Assembly (NCBI RefSeq): GCF_010093815.1
Contig: NW_022985558.1
Span: 721,459 to 785,458, forward strand
Source: Pseudovirgaria hyperparasitica
Lineage: Eukaryota > Ascomycota > Dothideomycetes > Acrospermales > Acrospermaceae
DNA: 64,000 nt
Direction: 5' to 3'
The notes below the pieces were generated by a model. That model saw nothing but the letters and a program-made list of their open reading frames with translations, had not been told where the DNA came from and searched no databases. The translations under genes were made by a program, and so were the position numbers. Shown here piece by piece: positions 33,468 through 44,876 of this stretch. How positions within the stretch are numbered: the stretch's first letter is position 1; every line of letters begins with the position of its first letter.

Positions 33468-33652
33468 TCCCTTCCTCCATCCCATCCATCCCATCCATCC
33501 CTCTCTCTCCGCACTTCCCTCCTCCCTCTCTCCTCTCTCACACGCATACACACACTCTCTCTCTCTCTCACGTTCACTCTCTATTTACTCCATTCTTCAC
33601 TCCATCATCTCCGTCTGCATGCCTCCGCCTCGCGCTTAGAGACTGACCTCTA

Positions 33653-35984
33653 ATGGACCTGTCCTCTCTCATGGACGCCACCTCCTCCTCCTCACACTCC
33701 GATCCCGATCCCAACTTTCGCATCTCTATGCTGCCTACCAACTCTGGCGCGCCGCCGCCGCCTACTCCTCCTCCTGCCTCTACCGCTGCTGTCCCTCAGC
33801 ATCCTCCTCCTCAACCGGCTGCCGACCTCCTCAAACGCAAACGCAGTGCTGACGACCATCCTGCCCATCCCGCCCAGCCTCCGCCAAAGTCGGCCAAGAC
33901 GAACAACCACCTGCAGATCAACTATCTGGCCCGCCAGTTTGCTCAGGACCTGCCGCTCGCATCCACCGAAGACACTCTGCCCTCCATCCTCACTCTGCTC
34001 GGCGACTATCAGGGCGTGCTGGACCGCCATGAGAGCATGGCCTGCAACCTGGGTGCCCGCCCGCTCGGGCCCATCCTGATCTCTCGCTTCGAGCGCCTGT
34101 TTGACGGGCCGCCAAAGGTGCTGAAGAGCCATGGCAAGGACGGCGCGAGCGTCTCCTGGCTGGACGTTGTCGAGTTTGCACGCAACAAGCCGGAGCAGTT
34201 CCAGCTGGGCCAGATGAGCGAGGGCGCGCGCGTCTGCCAGTTCTACACAAAGCAGTGTCGCGTGCAGATTTCAGAGGAGGACTTTGTGCTCATCTCGAGC
34301 GGCATTCCGCAGAAGATGATTCCGCCCCAGCCCATTATCGAGGACGAGGAGAAGGAGCTGGGCACAATCGAGATTCTGGAGAAGAATCTCGGCCAGATCT
34401 GTCACCTGGCCGACCAAGGTACGTTGCGGCGTCTGGTTGATGCGTCTGTTGGGCAGTGTGAAAGAGAGAGAGAGCTAACACTATGTGCCAGTCGCTGCGA
34501 GAACAAGACAGCTCAAGCACCGGCTCAAGCTTCGTCAACAAGCCATTCTCGATCGACGGGCTACGGATAATCCTCCTGCTGTACGCGCCTCAAGTTCGTC
34601 CACTATGGCCCTAATAAATGGATCAGGCCCTCCTCCGATGACACACTCGCCAAACGCTGGTTTCGTGCCGGTGAATGCGCGCACCCAGCATGGTGAGCAG
34701 AATGGAGGTCCCGCCGGTGCCGGCGACTCGCAGCAGCAGCAGCAGCAGCAGCATGCTCCTCCTGCCAGTCACTCGCATCCTCACTCCAGCTCCACCACTA
34801 CTAAGAATGGTGCCTCGTCTGCCACGCGCAGCGAGCTCATGAGCAAGTTCTTCACCCTGAATGATCGCCGTCAGCAATCCTCCTCCTCCTCCAACGGCGA
34901 CTCCTCCCGGCGAGCTTCGATTGTGCAATCTCACTCCTCGAGCACGGCCAAGAAATCAGCAAATCCCGCCGCCTTTCCGCCGCACGAGCCATCCGACTAT
35001 TCTTCTCACCACCACCAACACCAACAACAGCACCACCACCACCACCACCAACACTCGACAACCTCGCCCGTGCCAATACCAAACACACCCTCCTCGCTCC
35101 TCCCACACCACACCGCTCCTTCATCGCGCGCACTCCCCCCGGCTGCTGAAAAGGACGATGGCGGCCCCTACAAGACCGAGATGGTGCTCCGCATGGAATC
35201 GCTCAGCAAAGGCGAACGCATCCTGCCGCCCTGTGATCGCTGCCGCCGCCTGCACATGGACTGCCTCAAGAACCTCACGGCCTGTGCTGGCTGCACGAAG
35301 AAGCATGCCAAGTGCAGCTGGCGAGAAGTGCGCGAGGGCGAGATCCGCTCCGGCTTTGCAGAAATGGCCCGGCTTGCGAGTCTCGGTCAGAGCGGCGGCG
35401 GCGGCGGCGCACAGACGACAACGACGACCACGACAACAGCCGCGGCAGCATCATCAGGAGGCATCGACTACGGCGACATGAGCGACGAGCCCGCCAGCGT
35501 CGGCCAGCGCACGCCTCCCCCGAGACCATATGCGCAGCCACCACAGAGTGCAAGTCTTGCCCATGCGCAGCCGCAGAGCTCTAGTCTTGCACATACTCAA
35601 AGCGCCGCCGCCGCGAGTGTACCTCCACATGGAGAGTACAAGGCGTCACCCGCGCAAGGCCGCAGTCCAACCCACAGATCAGTAGTAGGACACGACGACA
35701 GTCAAAACCGGGAGAAGAGCGTGGAATCACAGCTCCAGGAAGCGGCGCGGCTTGCGGGTGTTGAGGCAGAAGCACAGGCGTACGCGCATCGGGACTATGA
35801 TGAGGGGCACAGCCAACAGCAGCAGCAGCAACCACAACATCGACATCAGCGAGACAATTCGGAGCAACAATACCAGCATCAGCATCAGCAGCACCAACAT
35901 CAACACCAGCACCAGCGCAGCGAGCATCCGGGATATCAGCCTAGCCAGCCGCCACACATTGGCAGCGGGATCGAGGCACAGTGA
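33653..35984 (+). CDS. Zn2Cys6-type regulator with the zinc cluster in mid-protein
   Basis: Two exons (33653-34418 and 34492-35984; 73-nt intron with a CTAAC branch site) join to 752 aa. Residues 1-80 are Pro/Ser-rich with a basic patch (LLKRKRSADD). About residues 85-270 form a folded, probably conserved domain (LQINYLARQFAQDLPLAS, SRFERLFDGPPKVLKSH, WLDVVEFARNKPEQF, VCQFYTKQCRVQISEEDF). Long Ser, Gln and His runs follow. A six-Cys cluster lies at about residues 503-530: CDRCRRLHMDC, then CAGCTKKHAKC, with spacing C-x2-C-x6-C-x6-C-x2-C-x6-C, within the Zn2Cys6 range. A mid-protein cluster is unlike the usual N-terminal placement. The C-terminal third is again Q/H/S-rich. I infer a nuclear regulator and do not know its targets. 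Confidence 0.85.
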
Positions 35985-36678
35985 CGAGACATGAAGGGGA
36001 CATTTTAAAGGAACCGGAAGCGGGTCTCAAACATGTACAGTTGCCGTTTCGACCTCTTTTGGACACACACACACAAAACACTCTTTTTTGCCTTTTGACT
36101 GTTTCTACGATCGGCGGTGGTCTGCGAGTCTTTGAATTATGACTGTTTACTTTAGCACGGCGTTGAGCGGGCATGGCGGCGGCGGCATGAAGCATGGAGC
36201 ATGGGTGGGTGCATTGTGTGCGTGTGCGTGTGTGTGTGTGTGTGTGTTTTGAGATGTGTATATACGTCCACTGTTCTTGAATCCATGGGCATGCAGTGCA
36301 TACTAGCTGGCAGGACGGACTCAGGGATGAGGCTTCATGCTACATACATATCCTCTCCTCGGCGAAATCGATTTACTCGTCATTATGTTCCATCTTCTTT
36401 TCTCTTTTCTCTCTCGTCGAAGTCCTCCAATCTCTGCTTGGGGTGATGTGATGTCTTCCAATGGATGCGGGGACGGTCCTTCTTATGCACTGTGCTGCAT
36501 GTACACTCGAAAGGCAAAGGCCTGTCAGGGGAGTGAAGGCAGGGCGGCACGATATCCTAGCATTCTAGAATGAAGAAAGGGATGAGAAAGAAGAAGAAGA
36601 AGAGGAGGAGGAGGAGGAGCATCAACAACCCCCTATTCATTCCATGCCCCTATACTACTAATCACTCCATACCCCCTA
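35985..36678. other. Convergent intergenic region with a GT repeat
   Basis: Between the 3' ends of the regulator and the beta-mannosidase gene. It contains CA/GT-type runs (36064-36075 and 36219-36246) and a purine-rich AAG/GAG stretch (36581-36620). No gene is seen. Confidence 0.5.
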
Positions 36679-39600
36679 CTACTCCATGCCCAAATACCGC
36701 CACCCCAACGCCCGCTCCCCCGGTCGGAGCCCCCGGACACAAACAACCTGCTCATCGCCCGGCACCACATCAATCGCGCTGTCATCCACCAGCACGCCCT
36801 CTCTCTCCTCAAACACCAGTCCTTTCGTCGGTTTCTTTGCCGAGATCCGGAGCTTTGTCGTCGTCGTCGGCGTCGTCGTCGTGTTGTTGCTGTCGCTACC
36901 ACTACCACTGCCATTACCACCCTCCTCCGACACACCCTCCGGAACAACCTCCTCCGACACAACCCGCACGCCCCGGTCCGCAAAATCAAGATACTTGAGC
37001 GGCTGCGGCCAATCGACGTCCCTGCTAACAACCCGACCATCAACCCAGACCCTAGCAGCAAGCACATGCATCTCCTCATTAACATTATCAATCGAGCCGG
37101 AAAACACATCCGTCGCGCCATTACCCACCAGCCTGACGCCCTCGCTGCGCAGAGCAGGCTTGATCTCCTCGCCCGTGGCAACGCTCAGGAAGCGCAGCTC
37201 TACCGTCACTGCATCTGCGCCCAGCTCCCCCTCGCCCTGCCGACTGACCCAGACCTCGTAGGTGGAGGTGGGCGGCACGCGGGCGTGGACGACGCTCCAG
37301 TCGAAGTGGGCGCGTTTGACGGCGATGGCGACGGGCGCGAGCACGCGGCGCATGGCGTAGTAGGCGGGTTTCTTGCGCTGGAAGTAGTCTACGATGGACC
37401 AGGAGGTGACGGGCCAGCAGTCGTTGAGCTGCCAGACGAGGGCGCCGCCGCAGTGGCGGGCCTGGCCCCATTGGCGGCGCCAGCCGCGGTAGCCGAACAT
37501 GAGGGCTTCGGCTTGGGAGAGTTGGGTGAGGTGGATGAAGGGCTGTGAGTGGGTGTGTGTTAGGTTGGTGGTAGACTAGGGGGAGGGAGGGACATGGGGA
37601 TTCTTTGGGGTTGTGTGGGAGGGATGGGGGATGATGGGGCGGGACATACCTCTAGATCAGTCCTTGTCCGGAAGTTCTCGACTAGATATGTGGCGATGCG
37701 TCGCTCGTGGCCGTCGGCTTTGTTGTGGAAGTCGAGCATGTGGCTTTGGGGGTACAGCTGGGATTTGTCGGTGCAGTAGTACTTGATCGTGTCGATGTGG
37801 GGGAAGGCTTCCATGCCGAATTCGCTGTTGAAGCGTCCGCCCAGAGTGTCGAAGATCTGGTACTTCTCCTGAGTGCCGTGCCATACTGCTGTCGTTAGGC
37901 AAACGATACCCCAAGAAGATCAAGACGTGTCTTACCGTTCCACTGGTGCATATCGCCGATGGTTGTATCCGAAGTGATCAGGCCGTCTCCCCATGGACTG
38001 CCAGGGTGATATGGCACGTGTGGTGATTCAGCTGCAACGACGTCAGGGAGCAACTGCGTGCCGTCAGCATACTCCTACATCCCCCATACCGCGTAGACTG
38101 ACCTTTTCGTATATATATCTCGCCGGAAAGTTGGTCTTCAGCCAGCTCTCTGGGTCCTTATCCTCGTAGTTGTATGTGAGCCCGCATTGTTCCTGCACTT
38201 GGTAGTCCTCGTTGTTGCCGGCGTAGATGACAATACTCGGGTGGTGTCGGAGCCGCTTCAGATTCTCCAGTCCCTCTTGCTCGATCGATTTGAGGATCGA
38301 CGGGAATGCTGGGTAGTTACCGCAGCCGAACATAAAGTCCTGCCAGACCATAATGCCAAGCTCGTCACACAGGGAGTAGAAATCAGAGTGCTCCCATATG
38401 CCACCGCCCCAGACTCTGTCCAGTGTCAGTACCATTCCCAGCATCATAACAACTCTTCTCACCGAATCATGACCTGGTACCCATCTACCATCATTTGTAA
38501 CCACTTTCTGTACTTTTCCTTTGTGATCCTCGTCACAAAGTTGTCCGCCGGGATCCAGTCGCTGCCACCACAGAATATGTCTATGCCATTGACGCGAAAG
38601 TAGAAGCTCTTTCCGATCTTGTCCTTCTCTTGGACCAACTCGGCTTTGCGGAACGCCGTCCTTTTGACGTCTTGGTCCAGCTTCACGCCACCCTTGCTCT
38701 CCAATACAGCCGTGACGTCATACAGTGGCTGCGCACCGTAGCCATGCGGATACCATAGTTTAAGATGCTCTTCCGAGATGCTGAACGAAGCAGTCGCAGT
38801 ACCACTACCGGCATCGACGTCTGCAGAAGTGGTCACGACAGTATCTGCTCCAAGCGAAGCCGTGAGTGAGACTTTGGCAGCCGACGTCCCTTCTACCGAG
38901 ACTCTGATGGTCCCCGACAGAGACTTTAGCGACGAGTCGAGCTCATAGTCTATGCGTATATCCGAGATTCGAGCCGAGTATGTCTCCAGACGGACCGGTC
39001 TCCATGGTCCACACGTATTAAGGATCGGACCCCAATCCCATCCCCTGAGTAGTCGTGAGCTTCAGTAATGCTAATGGCTTAGCCAAGACAAGTATGCTCA
39101 CCAATGGTATTGTGCCTTCCTCACAGCCAGCCTCGCCATGTCACCGTTGAAGCCAACCCAGGAATGCTCGGGATGCGCATCCTTGATCTCAATAGCTCGC
39201 AGCCGGGCCGAGTCAAAATCAATCTCCAAAACATTGTCGCTGTCTGCCTTGAGCTTTTCAGTCACGTCGATTCGGTACGGTATCCACATATTATCACTCG
39301 TGTGTATGACATCACCGTTGAGCTTGACAGTAGCGAATGTGTCCAGGCCGTCAAACGCCAACACCAAAACCGTGCCTTTCTCGGGCGCGGGTGTCTTGGG
39401 AAGTGTAGTGCGGTAGGTCCACGACTTATCAGCAACCCATTCACACGCGAGCTCGTTGAAACCAAGGAATGGATCTGGGATTCTGGACACGATGTGAGTA
39501 TATTTTCGTGAGCGTCATCCTCCCGCCGCCGGCTAGCCACAAGAATTCGCAAACCAGCAGGCCTCGCACTCACTTGTCATGGGCCATGAGATCTAAATGC

Positions 39601-39704
39601 ACACTTGTCGGCACCCGCTCAACAGATAGCCAAGCTCCATCGCTCGCGTCGTCGGTCTGCTTGAACTGCCATCCCGTAGCCAGCTCAATTGCACTCGATG
39701 CCAT
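36679..39704 (-). CDS. mndB: GH2 beta-mannosidase, intracellular (MndB-like)
   Basis: Exo-acting glycoside hydrolase that removes beta-mannose from mannan or N-glycan core fragments. The gene has about seven short introns. Exon 1 (from 39704) reads MASSAIELATGWQFKQTDD with no signal peptide, which fits the intracellular clade B enzymes rather than secreted MndA. A jelly-roll N-domain follows (SWTYRTTL, LVLAFDGLDTFATVKLNG, YRIDVTEKLK), then GWDWGPILNTCGPWRPVRL. The TIM barrel carries the acid/base Glu in IYAGNNEDY (exon near 38064-38404) and the nucleophile Glu in FNSEFGMEAFPHID (about 37800-37840). The late barrel segment CGGALVWQLNDCWPVTSWS is typical. A low-complexity Gly/Ser/Asn/Thr insert lies near 36870-36960 before the C-terminal beta domain. 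I could not place every junction exactly. Confidence 0.93.
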
Positions 39705-40991
39705 CCTTGCTGTCGGTGCGCGAAACTCCGTGTCGTGTCTCTCAATTGGTGGCTGGCACAGTATCTACGCAACAGGCGCAATCTCAAAGTTCTCAAGAGA
39801 GTGAAGGGAGAAGTGCAGCAGTCACGAAAACGGGGACCACGAAAACTTATTCCAATGCCCCCCTCCCCCGCCAAGCACCCTTTAACCTGATCCCAAGCTG
39901 TTGCTCGCGTAGGCAGTGGAAGCGTCGTGCACTCCAGCAACGTCCCTTCTGGCCAGGGTACGGTGCATCTGGCTCCGGCCTCGATCCTTATGCCGTTTTG
40001 CACGTTAGGCGTGCGGGTGGACTCGATGGCGGCCACCGTACCGGCCACCATGCCGTCCCACCGACGGATATCAGTGTTGTTCGGGATAGTAATGTTCACT
40101 TTAGCATTCGCATCAGTCACATGAGGCGGTAAAAGCGGGGTTTGCCGCGTGTGTTGTGGGGTGTCGCGACCGGGGAGTGCTCATTATGGCTCCTACACAC
40201 TCCGTGCCTGATCGGTACTAGCGCGGGGCTCAGGTGGGGGAGGCAGAGGGGTTAATATGGTGCATGACTCGTGATTCGTGGTTCAGCTCTCTTTGGTGCT
40301 GGTCCTTACTCAGGTTGTTGTACTTATAGTGGTGATTTCCGCAACATAGTGACATTCCTTTGCGTTGAAAATTCGGTACTATCACGCCTTTCCTGCGCTT
40401 TTGACGCCGGACGTCCTAGCTCCGCTTCAATTCTCGTTAGGAGACCCAGACCTCTGAGTCCCGGAAAGTTGGGGCTACTGGTACTGCATGTCCATGCGTA
40501 CCAACGAAGAAGTGTTTATGTTGTCTCTTGGCGGAGCAGTCAATTGCAGGCTCCAAGGAGGAACAGGTCTTTCGACGGTTGTTATAAACGCTCTATACGG
40601 TTGACCTACGCTATCTAGAGCTCAAAGGTGGGCTTAATTTCATTTAGTCTTCGACCACGATAGTACGAGGCTGGCGATGAGGCTGACAGACAAGTCTCAC
40701 GTTCGACGTCCAAAAACAGAGGGATGGGAGCGGGAGTGCCCGTGCCTAATGCGTGTATCGCACCAAGTGCATCGGCTCCAAGACTCTCAGCCCAGCGCGT
40801 GCCAGGGGCACACGGTCAAAACCTCGTATATGGCAGCATGAGGAACAGTGCTGCCATGTATCGAAGAAAGCGTATATCTAACAATGTATGTATATCATCA
40901 AAGCATTTCATGATCGCCTAGGGAATCCTTCGGAAGATAGGATGAATTGTGAAGAGCAACACGCTGAATTAGTCTACGGACATCAAGTTCT
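39705..40991. other. Intergenic region between beta-mannosidase and thaumatin genes
   Basis: About 1.3 kb with the promoter of the mannosidase gene and the 3' flank of the thaumatin gene. A 90-codon minus-strand frame at about 39850-40120 has a protein-like look but no family features (see the rejected list). Confidence 0.4.
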
Positions 40992-42330
40992 TTATCCAAG
41001 CCACGACACTAGGGCTGCACATGTCAGTAGACCAGACGCCAGCCAGTAAGTCTGTTCGGGAAATCGTGGCATGCTGGCTTCGCTTGCAACGCCTTTATCG
41101 ACATGTCCGTCCTGAGCAAGCTGTCGCAGCTTGTCTCCGTATTCAGCCAGTATGTTTGTCGAGCGCGCGCCCGGACAGAACACAACCTCGAATCCAGCTC
41201 CCACTGGAATGATGAAGGTAGACGTTTGGTCGTCAAAAGCTATATGGTGTACGTTAGCCTTGACTTGAAGATTAGGAAGGTGCTCGTACCGTAGCTATAC
41301 GCGTCGGGACAGACTTTTTTAGCTTGACGCGAATACAAGCCAGGTGAGCACTTGCTGGGTACTCCATAGTCACCAATACAGCAATCAAAGTCTTTATTCC
41401 ACTTAGCGCAAGCCGAGAAGCATGGGTTGAACGCAGGTCTCTCGATGTTGTCGTCAGGATACGGGTAGATGCCATTGCCAGGTTTGTACGGAGGGTTGAC
41501 CTGGAGATCCCAAGGACACCATCGTTGCACGTCGTCACCCGACGCCTTGGAGTCGAATGGAAGGGGAAAGCTGCTGTTTGTACCAAGAAAGAATTGGTCT
41601 CCGCTTAGTCCGGAGTAGGGGTCGTAATCAGTCGGAGCGAGGACTGCAGCAGTGCCTTGACATGAGGGATTCGTATAGTTTGGTGGAATGTCCGCTAGAC
41701 TTGAATTGTCCCGTGGCGTCATGACAATCGCTATTGGGATGTTGTAACCGTCCACGAGTGATATGTCGTAGTATGTCAAACCATCACCGCCATCGTACGT
41801 AAACTCTGCTAACGTCGCAGGATTGTCGCCCTATCTTGTGAGCACAGAGATATATAACGATGCACATGCAGACCTACTGTGACCACACAGTTTAGAACAC
41901 CGTTACAGTCTCCACTCAGACAAGCTTTCCCACGACCACTACCGCTGGCGTCTGCCGGTCCCGTTCCGTCATCATTAAAGCTGCAGTTCGTTCGACCCCA
42001 CATGCGGCCTTGCCAGTCTCCTGAGACGATTTGCTTAAAGGTTTCTCCGGGCTCAAGCTTGAACCCAGACTTGTCCGGTCCTTGGCCGTGTTGGGTTAAG
42101 ACAGCGGGATAAACATCATCTTCACAGTTGTTGGTAGCAATCAGCGGTACCTCTCCGTGCACCCATTCCTTTACGACGTTTGGAATCGTTCGCTTCATGT
42201 GATGTAGGGCATTCGTTCGGTGGAGCTGAGATAGAAGTAGCAACATGGCGTACGTACTCAACGCGGATGAGAGACCCTTCGTCGGACTCTGTGGTGCTAG
42301 AACAGCATTTTGCCTGTTCTTCGAGCGCAT
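40992..42330 (-). CDS. Thaumatin-like secreted protein
   Basis: Three exons (41878-42330, 41290-41830, 40992-41239; introns of 47 and 50 nt) join to 413 aa. The mature part shows the thaumatin-family pattern: IATNNCEDDVYPAVLT, GFKLEPGETFKQIVSGDWQGRMWGRTNC, GDCNGVLNC, NPATLAEFTYDG, TYYDISLVDGYNIPIAI and a Cys-rich C-terminal part ending DYGVPSKCSPGLYS. The family has a beta-sandwich core and some members bind or cut beta-glucans; activity here is not proven. The hydrophobic segment near residues 24-40 (STYAMLLLLSQLHRTNA) suggests a signal peptide from an internal Met at residue 29 (42246) rather than from the first Met. A C-terminal hydrophobic tail (YWLASGLLTCAALVSWLG) could be a GPI signal, so it may sit in the wall. 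Confidence 0.9.
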
Positions 42331-42991
42331 GGCAATTCCTAGTTGCGTTATAAATCTCGCGAATTTACAAGGCAGAGAATCAGGTGTGGAGGTCCTAAGG
42401 TCTGTTCAGGTAATATGATGATAGGAAGAATTGCACTGTGTGAGATGATAGAGCAGCCGACGGCAAGTGGGCAATGATAGACGGCTGTCAAGGACGTAAA
42501 TAGGAAAAGAAAGTGCGCCAGAGCATCTCCAACAATACCGCGCTATCATTATAACTCGTCAGGCAGCACTTGCAGCCAGACATGAGTTTCGTAAAAGAAG
42601 GAAGCACCCTGGTGATTGGTGACGTCGATTTGCCAGGCCCATGAAAGATTGGCGCGTATATGTATCAGGTTGGGTAGCGCCGCCTGGATGTGGTTAGCCC
42701 GATATATTTAGCGTGGAACAAGTGAGCTGAGAACGAGACAGAGAAGATAAGCAACGACTCAAGTCCATTTGTTAGGCTGATGTTACTCCCATTTCCATGT
42801 CAACATTGTCGTCAAGTGAAGTTATTGTATTGATTGTTCATCCTAATTACCAGTCTATATATATGATATACTCCACAGTGACGCGTCAGGATAGCCTCAC
42901 TGATGCTTAGAAAACGCTACGGGCATGCCCGACAGCTAATACAAATATTTTACACGTTCTTGCATTCATCCACCAAGAGAATATCGGTCCT
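42331..42991. other. Intergenic region between thaumatin and cupredoxin genes
   Basis: About 0.66 kb holding the promoter of the thaumatin gene. I see no other feature. Confidence 0.4.
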
Positions 42992-43871
42992 TTATAGGGC
43001 AAGGAATGCAAGTGCCACTGCTGCAACAACGACAACCCCGCTCTTGGCTATGTCTAATGCTGCGGCACCACCAGTTGAGATAGGGAGGCCAGCGCTGTCT
43101 GTCGGTGTTGAAGCGGCGCCGGCACCACCAGTTGGTAGGACAGAAGAGCCAGCGCCACCAGCATTGGGAGCACCAGGAGCACTTGATGGTGATGCCCCTG
43201 CGGATGGCAACTGGCCAGGAGATAGATTCTCAGCAGCAGCGGCAGCGAGCTGCTTGAAAGCTGCTACGGTCTTGTCACCCGTTTCTGGACTAAAGGATGT
43301 TAAAACTTGAATAGGAAGAAGGTAAGCTCATGACTTACGCATTAATGGCACCAACCATACCAGCCTGGCAGTGCTTCATCTGCGAGCAGTAGTACCAAAT
43401 GGGCTTGTCGGTAGTCACACGGACGGAGTAAACGAGAACGTCTTTGGTCGAGTTGGTCGCGCTCACGGGCATGAAGCCGGAGAAGAATGCATTCGTCACG
43501 TTGGGCATTACTTGTTGCATGGGCATACAGGGAGTCGCGAAGGTTGTCTGGACTACAGAGTGGTTCTGTTCAAAGTCAGCGTCGCCTATCGTGTAGCGTG
43601 TGAAATGTCTTTCTACCTTGGGATTGAATTGAAACTGGACTAGATCGCCAACGTTGGCCTTCGTATTCTCAGGCCAAAATGTGAGCGAGCCATTAGCTCC
43701 GCCGACTTGCACCACATGAACAGTCTCTCCACCAGCTACTGATGATGGCGTAGGAGCTGCTGCTGATGGCGTGAGAGCTGCTGCCGATGGTGTGGGAGCA
43801 GCAGCAGTGTCGTACATAGTAGCCATGGCTCCAGCCAAGAAGAAAGTTGCGACAACGATTGGAGAATACAT
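42992..43871 (-). CDS. Cupredoxin-domain GPI-anchored protein
   Basis: Three exons (43617-43871, 43339-43565, 42992-43289; introns of 51 and 49 nt) give 259 aa. A signal peptide (MYSPIVVATFFLAGAMATMY) and a short Ala/Pro/Ser repeat (three APTPSAA-like units) precede a plastocyanin-like fold: VHVVQVGGANGSLTFWPENTKANVGDLVQFQF, then NPKNHSVVQTTFATPC across the first junction, and IWYYCSQMKHCQAGMVGAIN near the end. His, Cys and His/Met at the usual type-1 copper positions are present (NHSV; CSQMKHCQAGM). An Ala/Gly/Pro/Ser-rich stalk and a hydrophobic tail (SGVVVVAAVALAFLAL) suggest a GPI anchor. Such proteins are common fungal extracellular serine-rich proteins. The first intron has no stop and is 17 codons long, so an unspliced model stays open; the family match NPKNHSVVQ shows it is removed. 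Confidence 0.88.
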
Positions 43872-44876
43872 GTTCGGTCTTGTGGTCGAAAGGAAGGCCT
43901 GGATCGTTCTTGGTAGACTGAAAGGGAAAAATAATACTGTAAAGGAGCTGAACGAATGTTTTGGCGACTTGCGCTGAACTGGTCTGGCCAGATGAACGAT
44001 GGAATTACTAAGAAAGATGCAAATGCGAAAGACACAAATTGTTGAAGACGAAGAGGAATAAAGTGAGCATGTTTGCGCCCGTCTGTATACTTAAGGCATG
44101 AAGAGATTAGACGCAGCGACAGAGTACCTCGTGGCAGATGTGCCACATCTAGAGATCTGCGACGTACGATGTTGTAGTTTTGCAGCATACGCAACCCTGC
44201 GACACAGGGCTTAGCCGTTCACGCTTCAGCCCAGAGATTGTCGCGTTACATCATTTTGTCGATGGTTCACGGTCTGATTTTGATGTCAAATTGCTTTTCG
44301 CAGTCTCGAGATCACCTACAGAAACTCAGAACTTGCGAGCTATCTATCACATCAACAAATATCTTCTTGCCGACTTCTGTACTATTCAGTACTTAGTCAT
44401 AGTAGATTTCCCATCAGCAAGACACTACAGCCGGATAAGAAGAACCATGCTTGACGGATGGTTGGGGTGAGGTGAAGGGGGAGGTTTGAGATCTGTCGGA
44501 GGTGCGGCCCCCCGTGTTTGAGGCTCCGTGTGGTGGCCTTGCCGAGGAGAGCTGAGCAAGCATCACCAAAAATACCCAGCGGCACGACAAACATCGGCTA
44601 CCGAGGACCCGATGAATAGGACAAGCAATCACCAATATAACAAGAGACCCTCCTGAGTTTAACAGTCATACAGCAGCAGATTTCTTCTGTCGTTGATTGG
44701 TCGTCAAATCGTGCAATTTGGGGATATCGAAGGGCACGGGCCACTTGTTATAGGATCGTTGCCATGAACGCCTGGCGTGAGCAGGCTGCAACCGATCTTA
44801 GAACCTGACATATGTATGTCCGGTCGCATGGTCGTCGGGCCGGCTTGTCATTTCATGTTCGGCAGCCATGAACTGC
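43872..44876. other. Intergenic region upstream of the cupredoxin gene
   Basis: One kilobase with the promoter of the cupredoxin gene and the 3' flank of the CENP-X gene. No gene or repeat is recognised. Confidence 0.4.

Larger units (their letters stand above)
31594..33652. other. Microsatellite-rich intergenic region
   Basis: Two kilobases dominated by simple repeats: CTT/TTC runs (31740-31830), a long CAGT array with an assembly gap, CATC units, GGGAGT hexamers (about 32318-32338), imperfect AAGC/CCTAAG-type runs (32380-32470) and CT-rich tracts near 33430-33600. The last of these is probably the leader and promoter of the regulator at 33653. Open frames here are translations of repeats, not genes. 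Confidence 0.7.

Noticed and set aside
39593-40120. Minus-strand frame upstream of and overlapping the beta-mannosidase start
   Set aside because: Its left part runs out of frame through the well-supported first exon of the mannosidase gene. The upstream 90 codons look protein-like, but I found no splice that links them and no family match.
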